A DNA stretch of 64,000 bases, taken from Arthrobacter horti. GTDB taxonomy: Bacteria; Actinomycetota; Actinomycetes; Actinomycetales; Micrococcaceae. Where the stretch lies: assembly GCF_030731045.1 (NCBI RefSeq), contig NZ_JAVALS010000005.1:145736-209735 (forward strand), in the 5' to 3' direction. The position numbers and the translations under genes were made by a program. Of the stretch, positions 1-8,313 are shown piece after piece; the first letter of the stretch is position 1, and every line of letters starts with the position of its first letter. The notes under the pieces were generated by a model. That model was not told where the DNA came from. It worked only from the letters and a program-made list of their open reading frames with translations, and searched no databases.

Positions 1-472
1 GCGTGGGAACTCCCAACAACACGCCGAAGAACATGGTGATCGCCATGGCCAGCGGCAGAGTCCACAGGTACGGGATGTGGAGGTACGGCGAGTCCGGGCT
101 GGTGAACATCGCCGCCGTGTAGGAACCCACGGCGAAGAAGGCCACATAGCCGAGGTCCAGGAGCCCGGCGTAGCCCACCACCACATTCAGGCCCACGGCG
201 ACGAGAGCGTAGACGGACATCTGCGCCAGGGCGATCTGCCAGTTGTTGCCGGGTTCGGTGGTGATGAACGGAGGGTTCAGGATGGGCAGCAGGTACGCGA
301 TGACCACGACCACCATGAGCCACAGCCACTGGATGTGGCGCGGGAGGGCGTTCCATTTGTCGCCAAGGCCGGGGAACCAGCCCCGACGACGACGGCCCTT
401 GGCTTCGCGGTCGGCCATCGCCTGGGCGGCGGCAGAGTCTGGGATCAGGGTGGGGCCTTCTGTGGTGCTCAT
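1..472 (-). CDS. livM: Branched-chain amino acid ABC transporter permease LivM (partial, runs off left edge)
   Basis: This is one of the two membrane permeases of a branched-chain amino acid importer (HAAT family). Only the first about 157 codons are in the window. After a polar N-terminus with a basic RRRRG stretch there are hydrophobic segments, including a VVVGYAGLLDLGYVAFFAVG stretch that matches the LivM core motif. The ATG at 472 overlaps the stop of livH in an ATGA arrangement, so translation is probably coupled. The gene follows livJ and livH in one minus-strand operon, and the ATPases livG and livF are expected beyond the left edge. Family identity is clear; substrate preference is inferred from the family. 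Confidence 0.9.
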   Translation of the reverse strand, partial: MSTTEGPTLIPDSAAAQAMADREAKGRRRRGWFPGLGDKWNALPRHIQWLWLMVVVVIAYLLPILNPPFITTEPGNNWQIALAQMSVYALVAVGLNVVVGYAGLLDLGYVAFFAVGSYTAAMFTSPDSPYLHIPYLWTLPLAMAITMFFGVLLGVPT

Positions 473-1500
473 GCCTTACTCTTTCCAAGCGAGGTTCCCA
501 GAATGCCATCTGGACGCACGACCAGCACCAGGACCAGGACCACGAACGCCACGACGTCCGTCCACTGGGAACTGCCCAGCAGGACCTGTCCGTAGTTGCC
601 AATCAGACCGATCAGCAAGCCGCCCAGGAGAGCGCCGCGCACATTGCCGATGCCGCCCAGGACTGCTGCGGCAAAGGCTTTGACGCCCAGGATGAATCCA
701 CCGTTGTACTGCACACCGGACGGGATTTTCATGACGTAGAACAGGGCCGCCGCACCGGCCAGGAGACCGCCGATCGCAAAGGTGGTGAGGATGATCTTTT
801 CCTTGTTGACGCCCATGAGCGTCGCCGTATCCGGGTCCTGGGCCACCGCGCGGATGCCGCGGCCGGTCTTGGACCTCCGGATGAACTGGTCCGTGGCCAC
901 CATCAGGATGACGGCGGCGATGATGATCACCAGCTGCTGAGAGTCGACGATGGTGCCGAACACGTCGAAGATCGGCGTGGGGCGGAACATCGTCAGAGCC
1001 GCCTCGGGGCTGGGTCCGCGCCACCAGTAGATGAGGTACTGGATGGCGAAGGAGACACCGATCGCTGTGATGAGGAACGCCAGCCGGGGGGCTTTACGCC
1101 GGCGCAGCGGCTTGTACGCCACGCGCTCCACGATCACGGCCGTGAGGGCGGAGGCGATGACGGCCACCACCAGAGCCAGGAGCAGATTGCCCACAATGGC
1201 CCAGAACGGCAGATGAGGTGCGGATGGGCCGAAGTTGAGTGCGCTGAGGGTGAAGAACACGCCGTAACAGCCCACGATGAACACTTCCGAATGGGCGAAG
1301 TTGATGAGGTTGAGGACGCCGTACACGAGCGTGTAGCCAAGGGCCACCAGGGCGTAGATGGCACCGAACGTCAGGCCGTCGAAGGTTGAGCTCCAGAAAT
1401 TCTCTGCCAGAGAGTTGACGTCAAAGGTGATCCAGGTGTCGTCCATGGGCACGGCCATCGGCACGGCATGGATGAGGCTGGGGATTGCTTCACTGATCAT
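469..1500 (-). CDS. livH: Branched-chain amino acid ABC transporter permease LivH
   Basis: Permease subunit of the same importer, 343 aa, the usual length for LivH. The NLINFAHSEVF segment near residues 64-74 is the conserved LivH signature following the first helices, and about eight hydrophobic segments can be counted. A C-terminal stretch GGIGNVRGALLGGLLIG is also typical. The gene lies 82 bp downstream of the binding-protein gene, separated from it by a strong hairpin, and its stop overlaps the livM start. The hairpin suggests lower expression than livJ. Identity is confident from the motifs and operon order. Confidence 0.93.
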   Translation of the reverse strand: MISEAIPSLIHAVPMAVPMDDTWITFDVNSLAENFWSSTFDGLTFGAIYALVALGYTLVYGVLNLINFAHSEVFIVGCYGVFFTLSALNFGPSAPHLPFWAIVGNLLLALVVAVIASALTAVIVERVAYKPLRRRKAPRLAFLITAIGVSFAIQYLIYWWRGPSPEAALTMFRPTPIFDVFGTIVDSQQLVIIIAAVILMVATDQFIRRSKTGRGIRAVAQDPDTATLMGVNKEKIILTTFAIGGLLAGAAALFYVMKIPSGVQYNGGFILGVKAFAAAVLGGIGNVRGALLGGLLIGLIGNYGQVLLGSSQWTDVVAFVVLVLVLVVRPDGILGTSLGKSKA

Positions 1501-1522
1501 AGGATCTTCCTGAGGTGATCAA

Positions 1523-1567
1523 GAGAAATGCTGGGGGTACGCACCAGTGCTTACCCCCAGCATTCTC
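1523..1567 (-). terminator. Hairpin between livJ and livH, probable partial terminator
   Basis: Arms AATGCTGGGGGTA (1527-1539) and its exact complement (1552-1564) form a 13-bp stem with a 12-nt loop. Flanking GAG/CTC extends the stem past one bulged A. No long T-run follows in the transcribed direction, so it may stabilise the livJ mRNA 3' end or attenuate transcription, giving more binding protein than permease. Confidence 0.7.
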
Positions 1568-1582
1568 GTGAGACGGCCGGCC

Positions 1583-2818
1583 TTACTTGCCGATCACGCC
1601 GATCGGAGCGATCTTGCCGTTTTCGACCTTGTAGCCGTAGACGTCAGGCGTGGCCAGTTCGCCGGTGGCATCCCACTTGTAGTGCTTGGACAGGCCATCA
1701 GCGTCGTAGGACTTGACCCAGGAGAGCAGGTCCTCGCGGGTCTGCTTGCCGTGGTCGATGCCGGAGAGCAGGACGGTGGCGGCGTCGTAGCCTTCGATGG
1801 AGTAGGTGCCGGGCTCGGCGTTGGCCAGCTTCTTGTACTCGGATTCGAAGGTGGGGATCAGCTCACCCGGGATGCAGGGGCAGGTGAAGAAGGCGTTGGA
1901 CGATGCGTCGCCGGCCTGCTTGATGAACTGGTCATCCTTCACACCATCCGGGCCCACGAAGGAACCCGTGAAGCCCTTGGCCACCAACTGCTGGTCGAAC
2001 GGCGCACCCTCGGCGTAGTAACCGGCGTAGTAGACCGTGTCGGCCTTGGCGTTCATGATCTTGGAGATCACCGCGGAGAAGTCCTTCTGGCCGGTGATGA
2101 CCTTGTCAGAGCCGACCATGGCGGAGCCGAGAGCCTGGGAGGTCTGGGTGCCGAGGCCGATGCCGTAATCCGAATCGTCCTGGACCACGTAAACCTTCTT
2201 GGCCTGCAGCTTGTCCGTGAGGAACTTGGCCGCGGCCGGGCCCTGGACAGCGTCATTGCCCAGCGCACGGAAGAAGGTGGTCCAGCCGTTCTTGGTCAGG
2301 TTCGGGTTGGTGGCCGACGGCGTGATGTGCACCAGCTTCTTCTGCTCGAAGATGTTGCCCGTGGCCTTGGATTCACCGGAGAACGGCAGACCGACCACAC
2401 CGATGATGTCCGCTTCAGACACGATCTGGGTGACCGGGCCGGTGGCCTTGTTGGGGTCACCTTCCGTGTCGAACTTCTTGAACTGCACCTGGCAGCCGGG
2501 GTTGGCGGCGTTGTGCTGGTTGACGGCCAGCTGGATGCCGTTGAAAATGTTGATGCCCAGCTGGGCGTTGGGGCCGGTTTCCGCACCGGCGTACGCGAGT
2601 GTGGTGGTGGCAGCACACGTGGCCTTGCCGTCCCCGGCGGGGAGCACCGCGGCTTTGGGGACGTCCACCGTGGAGATCGACGGGATGTTCACCTTGCCGT
2701 TGTCGCCGCCTGAGGTGCCCGTGGAGCTGGGGCCGCTCTGATTGGCGCAACCTGACATCAGCATGCTGAGCGCTACAGCTGCAACTGCCGTGACTGAAAG
2801 GGCTTTCTTCCTGTACAT
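1583..2818 (-). CDS. livJ: Branched-chain amino acid ABC transporter substrate-binding lipoprotein LivJ
   Basis: Extracytoplasmic binding protein (periplasmic-binding fold type I, Peripla_BP_6), 411 aa. The N-terminus has KK, a hydrophobic helix and a lipobox LMSGC, so it is a membrane-anchored lipoprotein. The mature part carries family motifs such as the YAGAETGPNAQLG segment, a QIVSEADIIGVVG region and VYYAGYYAEGAPFDQQL. The ATG at 2818 was chosen over an upstream in-frame start because it gives the signal peptide and has GGAGG a few bases upstream. It is the first gene of the liv operon. A CRP-like site lies about 90 bp upstream. The exact ligand among branched-chain or related amino acids is not determined by sequence. 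Confidence 0.92.
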   Translation of the reverse strand: MYRKKALSVTAVAAVALSMLMSGCANQSGPSSTGTSGGDNGKVNIPSISTVDVPKAAVLPAGDGKATCAATTTLAYAGAETGPNAQLGINIFNGIQLAVNQHNAANPGCQVQFKKFDTEGDPNKATGPVTQIVSEADIIGVVGLPFSGESKATGNIFEQKKLVHITPSATNPNLTKNGWTTFFRALGNDAVQGPAAAKFLTDKLQAKKVYVVQDDSDYGIGLGTQTSQALGSAMVGSDKVITGQKDFSAVISKIMNAKADTVYYAGYYAEGAPFDQQLVAKGFTGSFVGPDGVKDDQFIKQAGDASSNAFFTCPCIPGELIPTFESEYKKLANAEPGTYSIEGYDAATVLLSGIDHGKQTREDLLSWVKSYDADGLSKHYKWDATGELATPDVYGYKVENGKIAPIGVIGK

Positions 2819-2904
2819 GTATGGCCTCCGCGCCAAATCAGGGTCTTGATCATGCGCCCGCAGCGGGTTGGTCGCGAGCACTTTCAAGAGAGTACTCCCA
2901 TCAA

Positions 2905-2920
2905 TGTGACCCGGGCCACA
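2905..2920. promoter_or_regulatory. Candidate CRP/GlxR-family site upstream of livJ
   Basis: TGTGACCCGGGCCACA differs at one position from TGTGA-N6-TCACA, the consensus bound by CRP/GlxR proteins in actinobacteria. It lies in the 221-bp divergent region between livJ and the MarR gene. Cyclic-AMP control of an amino acid importer would be plausible. It is assigned by consensus match only. Confidence 0.45.
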
Positions 2921-3008
2921 CTTTGGCGGGTCAGAATCTGATAACGAATGTGCCGCCTCACCAGCCAGAACACGGACGGGGCCCGGTCGCACTCCGCAAC
3001 GCCGGAAC

Positions 3009-3047
3009 TTTGCCATTTGCATTAAGCAATACTTGTCCTATGGCAAA
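3009..3047. promoter_or_regulatory. Candidate MarR operator over the marR start
   Basis: TTTGCCAT (3009-3016) and ATGGCAAA (3040-3047) are perfect 8-bp inverted repeats. The second arm covers the marR start codon. Inside lies a smaller dyad, TTGC-ATTAA-GCAA (3017-3029). No Shine-Dalgarno sequence precedes the ATG, so the transcript may be leaderless, and a repressor bound here would block both initiation and translation start. Confidence 0.45.
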
Positions 3048-3495
3048 TGATTTGGACGCCCAGGTGGAATCACTGCAGCGCGCCACGCGGGACTTCCTCG
3101 CCGTGGCGATGCGCAGTGTGGAGGACGCCACCGAGCTGACCCTCCCGCAGATGCGTATGCTCTTCGCCCTGCACGACCACGGCACCGTGCCCAGCGGCAC
3201 CCTCGCCACCATCCTGGAGAGCGCGGGCTCCTCCGTGACACGGCTCGCGGACCGGCTCGGCACCGGCGGCTACGTTGAACGCAGCGGCTCGCCGGACAAC
3301 CGCAGCCTGGTCCTCCTGTCCCTCACCGAGAAGGGGGCGTCCGCCGTCAAGGCCGTCCGCCGCCGTCGCGAACAGGAGTTCCGCACCGCGCTCGAGGAGC
3401 TGGCCCCGGGCACTCGCGAGCAGCTCAGCGCAGGCCTCACGGCCCTGCACGCCCACCTCTCGGCCGCCTCCCTCAGCCGGGCGGTGGTGGCATGA
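3040..3495 (+). CDS. MarR family transcriptional regulator
   Basis: A 151-aa winged-helix regulator. The MarR core is visible: a TLPQMRMLFALHDHG first helix region, an LATILESAGSSVTRLADRLG recognition helix, and a wing with ERSGSPDNRSLVLLSLTEKG ending in the typical LTxxG. The ATG at 3040 is preferred over upstream in-frame starts because it gives the standard family length. There is no good ribosome site before it. Its stop overlaps the start of the CLC channel gene (ATGA at 3492-3495), so the two form an operon and the channel is the likely regulated target. The inducing ligand is unknown. Confidence 0.85.
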   Translation: MANDLDAQVESLQRATRDFLAVAMRSVEDATELTLPQMRMLFALHDHGTVPSGTLATILESAGSSVTRLADRLGTGGYVERSGSPDNRSLVLLSLTEKGASAVKAVRRRREQEFRTALEELAPGTREQLSAGLTALHAHLSAASLSRAVVA

Positions 3496-5090
3496 GCGCT
3501 CACGCGCGCCAGAGGCTCGGCGATTTCTCCGTAGACCGGCGCCTGCCCGTGATCGCCCTGCTGGCTTTGCCGGTCGGCGCCCTGGGCGCGTGCGCCGCCT
3601 GGGCCCTGCTCTCCCTCATCGGACTGGCCACGAATCTCTTCTTCTTCGGCCGGGTCTCCACGGCCATGGTCGCCGTGGGCCCGGGACATCCGTGGTGGCA
3701 GGTCCTGTTCGTGCCCATCGCAGGAGGCCTGGTCATCGGTCTCATGGCGCGTTTCGGCTCCGAGAAGATCCGGGGGCACGGCATGCCCGAGGCGATCGAG
3801 TCGATCCTCATCAAGGGCAGCCGGATCATGCCCAAGGTGGCGATCCTCAAGCCCGTGTCCGCGGCCATCAGCATCGGCTCGGGTGGCCCGTTCGGCGCCG
3901 AGGGGCCCATCATCATGACCGGTGGCGCCGTCGGCTCGATCCTGGCCCAGCACCTCCACCTCACAGCGGACGAACGCAAGACCCTTCTGGTCACCGGCGC
4001 CGCCGCCGGTATGGCTGCCACCTTCAACTCGCCGCTGGCCGCCGTGCTGCTCGCAGTGGAACTGCTGCTGTTCGAATGGCGTCCGCGCAGCTTCATCCCG
4101 GTGTCACTGGGAGTCGCCGTCGCCACCGTGGTGCGGGGGCTCATCCTCGGCAGCGCCCCCGTCTTCCCGGTCTCCACGGCCGGCATGCACCTCTCCCCCA
4201 CCGTCGATGCGCTGGCCGCCGTGGTGGGCGTGACCGGTGCCATCGTGGCGGCCGGCGCCACCTGGCTGGTGTACCGGGCTGAGGATGCCTTCGCGCGGCT
4301 GCCGTTCCACTGGATGTGGTGGCCGGCCATCGGCGGCCTCATCATCGGGCTCGGCGGTCTCGTGGAGCCGCGCGCCCTGGGCGTAGGCTACGACGTGATC
4401 GACGCGCTCCTGACCGGGCAGGCGACCACCGGCCTGATCGTCGGCATCCTGGTGGTCAAGACGCTCATCTGGTCCCTGTCACTGGGCAGCGGAACCTCGG
4501 GCGGCGTGCTGGCCCCGGTGTTCATGATCGGCGGGGCGCTCGGCGCCGCTGTCGGGCTGCTGCTGCCGCCCGTCATCCCCGGATTCTGGGCACTTCTCGG
4601 GCTCACGGCCGTGGTGGGTGGGGTGATGCGCTCGCCGCTGACGGGCGTGGTGTTCACCCTGGAGCTCACGCACGCCTGGGATGCGGCGCTGCCCCTGCTG
4701 ATCGCCTCGGTGGTCGCCTACGGGATCTCCGTGCTGGTCCTGCCCCGCTCCGTGCTGACGGAGAAGATCGCCCGGCGCGGACTGCATCTGACCCGCGACT
4801 ACAGCACCGACCCGTTGGAGACGTTCTTCTGCGAGGACGCCATGCGGCCGGCGGAGGGGCCGACGACGCCGCGCACCGGCGTCGCGCTTCACCCGCGCCA
4901 CACGCTGAGGCACGCCGCGTATCTGCTGGCTGAGGCGGAGACGGACGAACTTCCGGTGATCGACGACGACGGCCGCGTCCGGGGAGTGCTCGGCCCTCGT
5001 GATCTGCTGGTGGCCAGACTGCACGACCTTTCCGAGTCGACGGACCGGGAGCGGTCGCTGCGGTACCTGGCGAAGCTGCCCGCATCGTAG
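3492..5090 (+). CDS. CLC-type chloride channel/transporter with C-terminal CBS region
   Basis: A 532-aa membrane protein of the CLC family, which moves chloride (or another halide) across the membrane. The three selectivity-filter motifs are present: GHGMPE at residues 95-100, GPFGAEGP at 132-139 with the gating glutamate at E137, and GGVLAPVF at 337-344. The last about 90 residues, ending in DELPVIDDDGRVRGVLGPRDLL, look like a CBS domain, so nucleotide regulation is possible. It is translationally coupled to the MarR gene. Channel versus proton-coupled exchange cannot be told from what I see. A hairpin follows the stop. Confidence 0.88.
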   Translation: MSAHARQRLGDFSVDRRLPVIALLALPVGALGACAAWALLSLIGLATNLFFFGRVSTAMVAVGPGHPWWQVLFVPIAGGLVIGLMARFGSEKIRGHGMPEAIESILIKGSRIMPKVAILKPVSAAISIGSGGPFGAEGPIIMTGGAVGSILAQHLHLTADERKTLLVTGAAAGMAATFNSPLAAVLLAVELLLFEWRPRSFIPVSLGVAVATVVRGLILGSAPVFPVSTAGMHLSPTVDALAAVVGVTGAIVAAGATWLVYRAEDAFARLPFHWMWWPAIGGLIIGLGGLVEPRALGVGYDVIDALLTGQATTGLIVGILVVKTLIWSLSLGSGTSGGVLAPVFMIGGALGAAVGLLLPPVIPGFWALLGLTAVVGGVMRSPLTGVVFTLELTHAWDAALPLLIASVVAYGISVLVLPRSVLTEKIARRGLHLTRDYSTDPLETFFCEDAMRPAEGPTTPRTGVALHPRHTLRHAAYLLAEAETDELPVIDDDGRVRGVLGPRDLLVARLHDLSESTDRERSLRYLAKLPAS

Positions 5091-5104
5091 GCGCCTCCAC
5101 ACAG

Positions 5105-5144
5105 CGGAGGGCCGCCGGGACCCCATGGTCCCGACGGCCCTCCG
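5105..5144. terminator. Bidirectional terminator between the CLC gene and fdhA
   Basis: The region CGGAGGGCCG...CGGCCCTCCG folds into a long GC-rich hairpin (arms roughly 5105-5121 and 5128-5144) with one A/C mismatch and a CCAT turn. It sits between convergent genes and probably serves both. Confidence 0.7.
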
Positions 5145-5157
5145 TTGGCGTCCAGCG

Positions 5158-6375
5158 TCAGTTGCGCACGTAGCCGTTCGGGTTCAGTACGTACTTGGTG
5201 GCCGCACCGGCGTCGAATTCGGCGTAGCCGCGCGGCGCATCCTCAAGCGGGATGGCCTTCGCGTTGACGGCCTTCGCGATCTGGACCTTGTCATGCAGGA
5301 TCGCCATCATCAGCTGCCGGTTGTACTTCATCACCGGGCACTGGCCCGTGGTGAAGGACAGGGACTTCGCCCAGCCCGTCCCGAGGGACAGCGACAGCGA
5401 GCCGCGCTGCGCGGCCTCGTCGATGCCGCCCGGATCCCCCGTGACGTACAGGCCGGGAATGCCGAGCGAGCCGCCGGCCGCGGTCAGATCCATGAGGGAG
5501 TTCAGGACGGTGGCGGGCGCCTCGTGAGAGGCGTCCTTGCCGTGGCCCTTCGCCTCGAAGCCCACTGCGTCGATGCCGCAGTCCACCTCCGGGACGCCGA
5601 GCAGCTGCTCGATCTGGTCCCGGGGGTCACCCGCACCCACGTTGACGGTCTCGCAGCCGAAGGAACGCGCCTGCGCCAGGCGGTCTTCGTTCATGTCGCC
5701 GACGATCACCACGGCGGCGCCGAGCAGCTGCGCGCCGGCGGCGGCCGCCAGGCCGACGGGACCCGCACCGGCGATGTAGACGGTGGAACCGACCCCGACA
5801 TTTGCCGTGACGGCGCCGTGGAATCCCGTGGGGAAGATGTCGGAGAGCATGGTCAGATCCATGATCTTCTCCAGCGCCTGATCACGGTCCGGGAACTTCA
5901 GGAGATTCCAGTCGGCGTACGGGACCAGCACGTACTCGGCCTGGCCGCCGACCCAGCCACCCATGTCGACGTAGCCGTAGGCGCTGCCGGGACGGTCCGG
6001 GTTCACGTTCAGGCAGATACCGGTCTTGCCCTCCTTGCAGTTGCGGCAGCGTCCACAGGAGATGTTGAACGGCACGGAGACGATGTCCCCCACCTTGATG
6101 AACTCGACGTCGGATCCCACCTCCACGACTTCGCCCGTGATCTCGTGGCCCAGGACCAGGTTCTGCGGCGCCGTCGTCCGGCCGCGGACCATGTGCTGAT
6201 CCGAGCCGCAGATGTTGGTGGTCACGGTCCGGAGAATCACTCCGTGCGGCACCTTGCGCCCGACGTTCAGCGGGTTGACGCCCGGGCCGTCCTTCAACTC
6301 GAACGTCGGGTATTCCGTGTCGATGACCTCGACGACTCCCGGCGACTTGTAGGCGACCGCCCTGTTTCCTGACAT
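5158..6375 (-). CDS. fdhA: Glutathione-independent zinc formaldehyde dehydrogenase
   Basis: A 405-aa medium-chain zinc dehydrogenase of the FdhA type that oxidises formaldehyde with NAD without glutathione. The N-terminus VEVIDTEYPTFEL and the catalytic zinc ligands C56, H77-E78 (TTNICGSDQH, LGHEITG) match this subgroup. Structural-zinc cysteines are at 107, 110, 113 and 121 (SCGRCRNCKEGKTGIC). A GAGPVG nucleotide-binding motif follows. The ATG at 6375 has AAGGAG a few bases upstream. It stands alone. Its role is formaldehyde detoxification or use of C1 units from demethylation. FdhA enzymes may also dismutate aldehydes, so exact activity is inferred. Confidence 0.9.
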   Translation of the reverse strand: MSGNRAVAYKSPGVVEVIDTEYPTFELKDGPGVNPLNVGRKVPHGVILRTVTTNICGSDQHMVRGRTTAPQNLVLGHEITGEVVEVGSDVEFIKVGDIVSVPFNISCGRCRNCKEGKTGICLNVNPDRPGSAYGYVDMGGWVGGQAEYVLVPYADWNLLKFPDRDQALEKIMDLTMLSDIFPTGFHGAVTANVGVGSTVYIAGAGPVGLAAAAGAQLLGAAVVIVGDMNEDRLAQARSFGCETVNVGAGDPRDQIEQLLGVPEVDCGIDAVGFEAKGHGKDASHEAPATVLNSLMDLTAAGGSLGIPGLYVTGDPGGIDEAAQRGSLSLSLGTGWAKSLSFTTGQCPVMKYNRQLMMAILHDKVQIAKAVNAKAIPLEDAPRGYAEFDAGAATKYVLNPNGYVRN

Positions 6376-6736
6376 TCCCGCTCCTTCAACACTTCATTGA
6401 GTTGATCGATGGTGATCCGGGCCGACGGCATCACGGTGCCGACGGCCGTGCAGGCATCCGTCCGCGATCGCGGAGCGGATCCCAGCGGTTCAGACGCGAT
6501 GGTGTGCTCGCATACTCGACGGCGATGCGCCGCCACGGGAAGTCATCGATCCGGCCGCCTGATGGGCTTCCGCACGCTTCCCGTTCGCTCGTTATGACAG
6601 AGCCTAAGTGAGGTGTGAAGGAAAAACCATACCGTGGGGATGGTTATTTTAAGATTGATATATCAATGGACGACTAGTTGTCGGCCGCTCAGGACCCGGC
6701 TGCACCGATGCGGGACCTGCCCTTCTTCCAGGCGGG
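6376..6736. other. Non-coding stretch upstream of fdhA with an AT-rich regulatory section
   Basis: About 360 bp separate fdhA from the small Fe-S gene. I find no convincing gene; the short ORFs lack ribosome sites and family matches. The 6620-6670 part is AT-rich against a GC-rich background and holds two dyads: AACCAT/ATGGTT at 6625-6645 and a perfect palindrome at 6654-6667. It is the probable regulatory region of fdhA, with either a long leader or distal control. Confidence 0.5.
6654..6667. promoter_or_regulatory. Perfect 14-bp palindrome, candidate operator
   Basis: ATTGATATATCAAT is an exact palindrome in AT-rich DNA about 280 bp upstream of the fdhA start. The shape resembles operators of FCD-type GntR regulators, but no such gene is adjacent. 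The function is inferred from symmetry only. Confidence 0.4.
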
Positions 6737-6994
6737 CTACCGGGGTGCCGTGCGCACCCGCCCGTCCTCCGTGCGGTAGCCGAGCGCGTAACTGGGACAG
6801 CGGTCGATGACCGCGACCACCTCGTCGACCGTCGCATCGTCAGTGGAGATCCAGGGCCTGCGGTCTCTGTCGAACACCGTCGGGAGCCCTCGGACGCACT
6901 CGGTCGCGTGCCGGCAGCGCACGGCCTCCCACGTCACCACGAAGCCTTCACCGGGGTACTCACGGATGGACGGTGATTCGTCATGCTCGCTCAT
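6737..6994 (-). CDS. Divergent 4Fe-4S mono-cluster (YjdI-like) protein
   Basis: A small 85-aa iron-sulfur protein of the YjdI/mitoNEET N-domain family (Fer4_19). Seen directly: an EYPGEGFVVTWEAVRCRHATEC segment region with C27 and C33, a VRGLPTVFD-type stretch, a PWI motif at 47-49, and a C-terminal CPSYAL at 66-71 where most relatives have CPSGAL. Family members are probable electron carriers or redox sensors of unknown partner. The gene is downstream of the epoxide hydrolase with a hairpin between them, so it probably has its own transcript. The start is uncertain because only a weak, distant GGGAG precedes the ATG. Confidence 0.78.
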   Translation of the reverse strand: MSEHDESPSIREYPGEGFVVTWEAVRCRHATECVRGLPTVFDRDRRPWISTDDATVDEVVAVIDRCPSYALGYRTEDGRVRTAPR

Positions 6995-7028
6995 GAATGA
7001 AGACTACTCCCGGGCTCCCCGACGGCTC

Positions 7029-7066
7029 CCCGTGGGCGCACGGTCTCAAGGCCGCGCGCCCACGGG
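7029..7066 (-). terminator. Terminator downstream of the epoxide hydrolase
   Basis: CCCGTGGGCGC at 7029-7039 pairs perfectly with GCGCCCACGGG at 7056-7066, an 11-bp stem with a 16-nt loop, just after the epoxide hydrolase stop. Confidence 0.65.
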
Positions 7067-7079
7067 CAGAGGCCCGGGA

Positions 7080-8231
7080 TCAGACCTGCTCGGTGACGAG
7101 CCCGAAGAACCCCCGGATGTCCGCGGTGAGAACCTCCGGCGCTTCGTGAGCGGCGTAGTGGCCGGCCGCGTCGTTCGGCCCTCCACCCGGGACGTTCACG
7201 TCGTAGCGGTTCCAACTGACGATGGCCGCGTGATCCCGGTCCGCGAACTTCCGGATGGACTGGAAGTCCCCGGCGAACATGGCCAGCCCGGTGGGAACCG
7301 TGGTCTGTCCACTCGGCTGCTGCTCGGCGTGCGCGTCCTCGTAGTAGAAGCGGATGGCCGATCCCGCCGTGCCGGTCAGCCAGTAGCTGGCCACGTTGGC
7401 GATGACGAACTCATCCTCCAGGCCCTCACCGAAGAGCTGGATGTTCCAGCCGAGCAGCCCCACCGGTGAATCGGCCAGCGCGTACGCGAGTGTCTGTGGC
7501 TGCTGGCTGTGCAGGATGTTGAAGGACATCTTGTTCTCGTAGAACCACTGCAGATGCTGGAGCCCCGCCTGATCCTCTTCGGAGAGGTCAGCGAAATCGG
7601 ACGGATCTCCCGTGGGGAAGGAGAAGAGCTGTGTCACATGCACACCGACCACGTGCTCCGGATCCAGCCGGCCGATCTCCGGCGAGACCATGGATCCGCC
7701 GTCATTGCCCACCGCACCGTAGCGTTCGTAGCCCAGCCGTGCCATCAGCTCCGCCCACGCCGCGGCCGTGCGGTACCGGTTCCAGCCGGTGCTCCGGGTG
7801 GGCCCGGAGAAGGCGAAGCCCGGGAGGGAGGGGATGACCACGTCGAAGGCGGGCGCCGACGGGTCCTCCGGCTCCGTGAGCGGGCCGATGATGTCCAGGT
7901 ACTCGAACACACTGCCCGGCCAGCCGTGGGTGAGGATCAGGGGGATGGCGTCCGGACGGCTGGAGCGGACGTGGATGAAGTGGATCTGCTCGCCGTCGAG
8001 CTCCGTGACGAACTGGGGGAAGGAGTTGAGCCGGGCCTCGACGGAACGCCAGTCGAAGCCGTTCCTCCAGTACTCGGCCAGCCGGCGCACCCGCCCGAGT
8101 GGGACCCCGTAGGAGTCGCCCACGCCAGGAAGCTCGTCCGGCCAGAGCGCCCGTTCCAGCCGGGTGGCGAGGTCGTCAAGACGGTCCTGCGGGATGTCGA
8201 TACGGGTGGGACGAATTGCGGTGTTGCTCAT
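7080..8231 (-). CDS. Epoxide hydrolase family alpha/beta hydrolase
   Basis: A 383-aa alpha/beta hydrolase with an N-terminal epoxide hydrolase (EHN) domain (about residues 1-110), as in microsomal-type epoxide hydrolases. The oxyanion-hole HGWPGS and the nucleophile elbow GNDGGS are visible, where Asp replaces the serine of esterases. GHYAAHEAPE near the C-terminus carries the catalytic histidine. These fit opening of an epoxide to a diol through an ester intermediate. Two ATGs are adjacent; the second (8231) is better spaced from GGAG. The natural substrate is unknown. Some family members are epoxide hydrolases only in name. Confidence 0.85.
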   Translation of the reverse strand: MSNTAIRPTRIDIPQDRLDDLATRLERALWPDELPGVGDSYGVPLGRVRRLAEYWRNGFDWRSVEARLNSFPQFVTELDGEQIHFIHVRSSRPDAIPLILTHGWPGSVFEYLDIIGPLTEPEDPSAPAFDVVIPSLPGFAFSGPTRSTGWNRYRTAAAWAELMARLGYERYGAVGNDGGSMVSPEIGRLDPEHVVGVHVTQLFSFPTGDPSDFADLSEEDQAGLQHLQWFYENKMSFNILHSQQPQTLAYALADSPVGLLGWNIQLFGEGLEDEFVIANVASYWLTGTAGSAIRFYYEDAHAEQQPSGQTTVPTGLAMFAGDFQSIRKFADRDHAAIVSWNRYDVNVPGGGPNDAAGHYAAHEAPEVLTADIRGFFGLVTEQV

Positions 8232-8313
8232 CATTACTCCGTTCGTGATCTTGCGGTGGGACTCTCACAGTCTACGAACGGGCTCTGACACTGAAGCGGC
8301 ATACCGCCACTCG

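Noticed and set aside
1547..2713. 388-codon plus-strand frame opposite livJ
   Set aside because: No ribosome site, no family motif, and complete overlap with a clear binding-protein gene.
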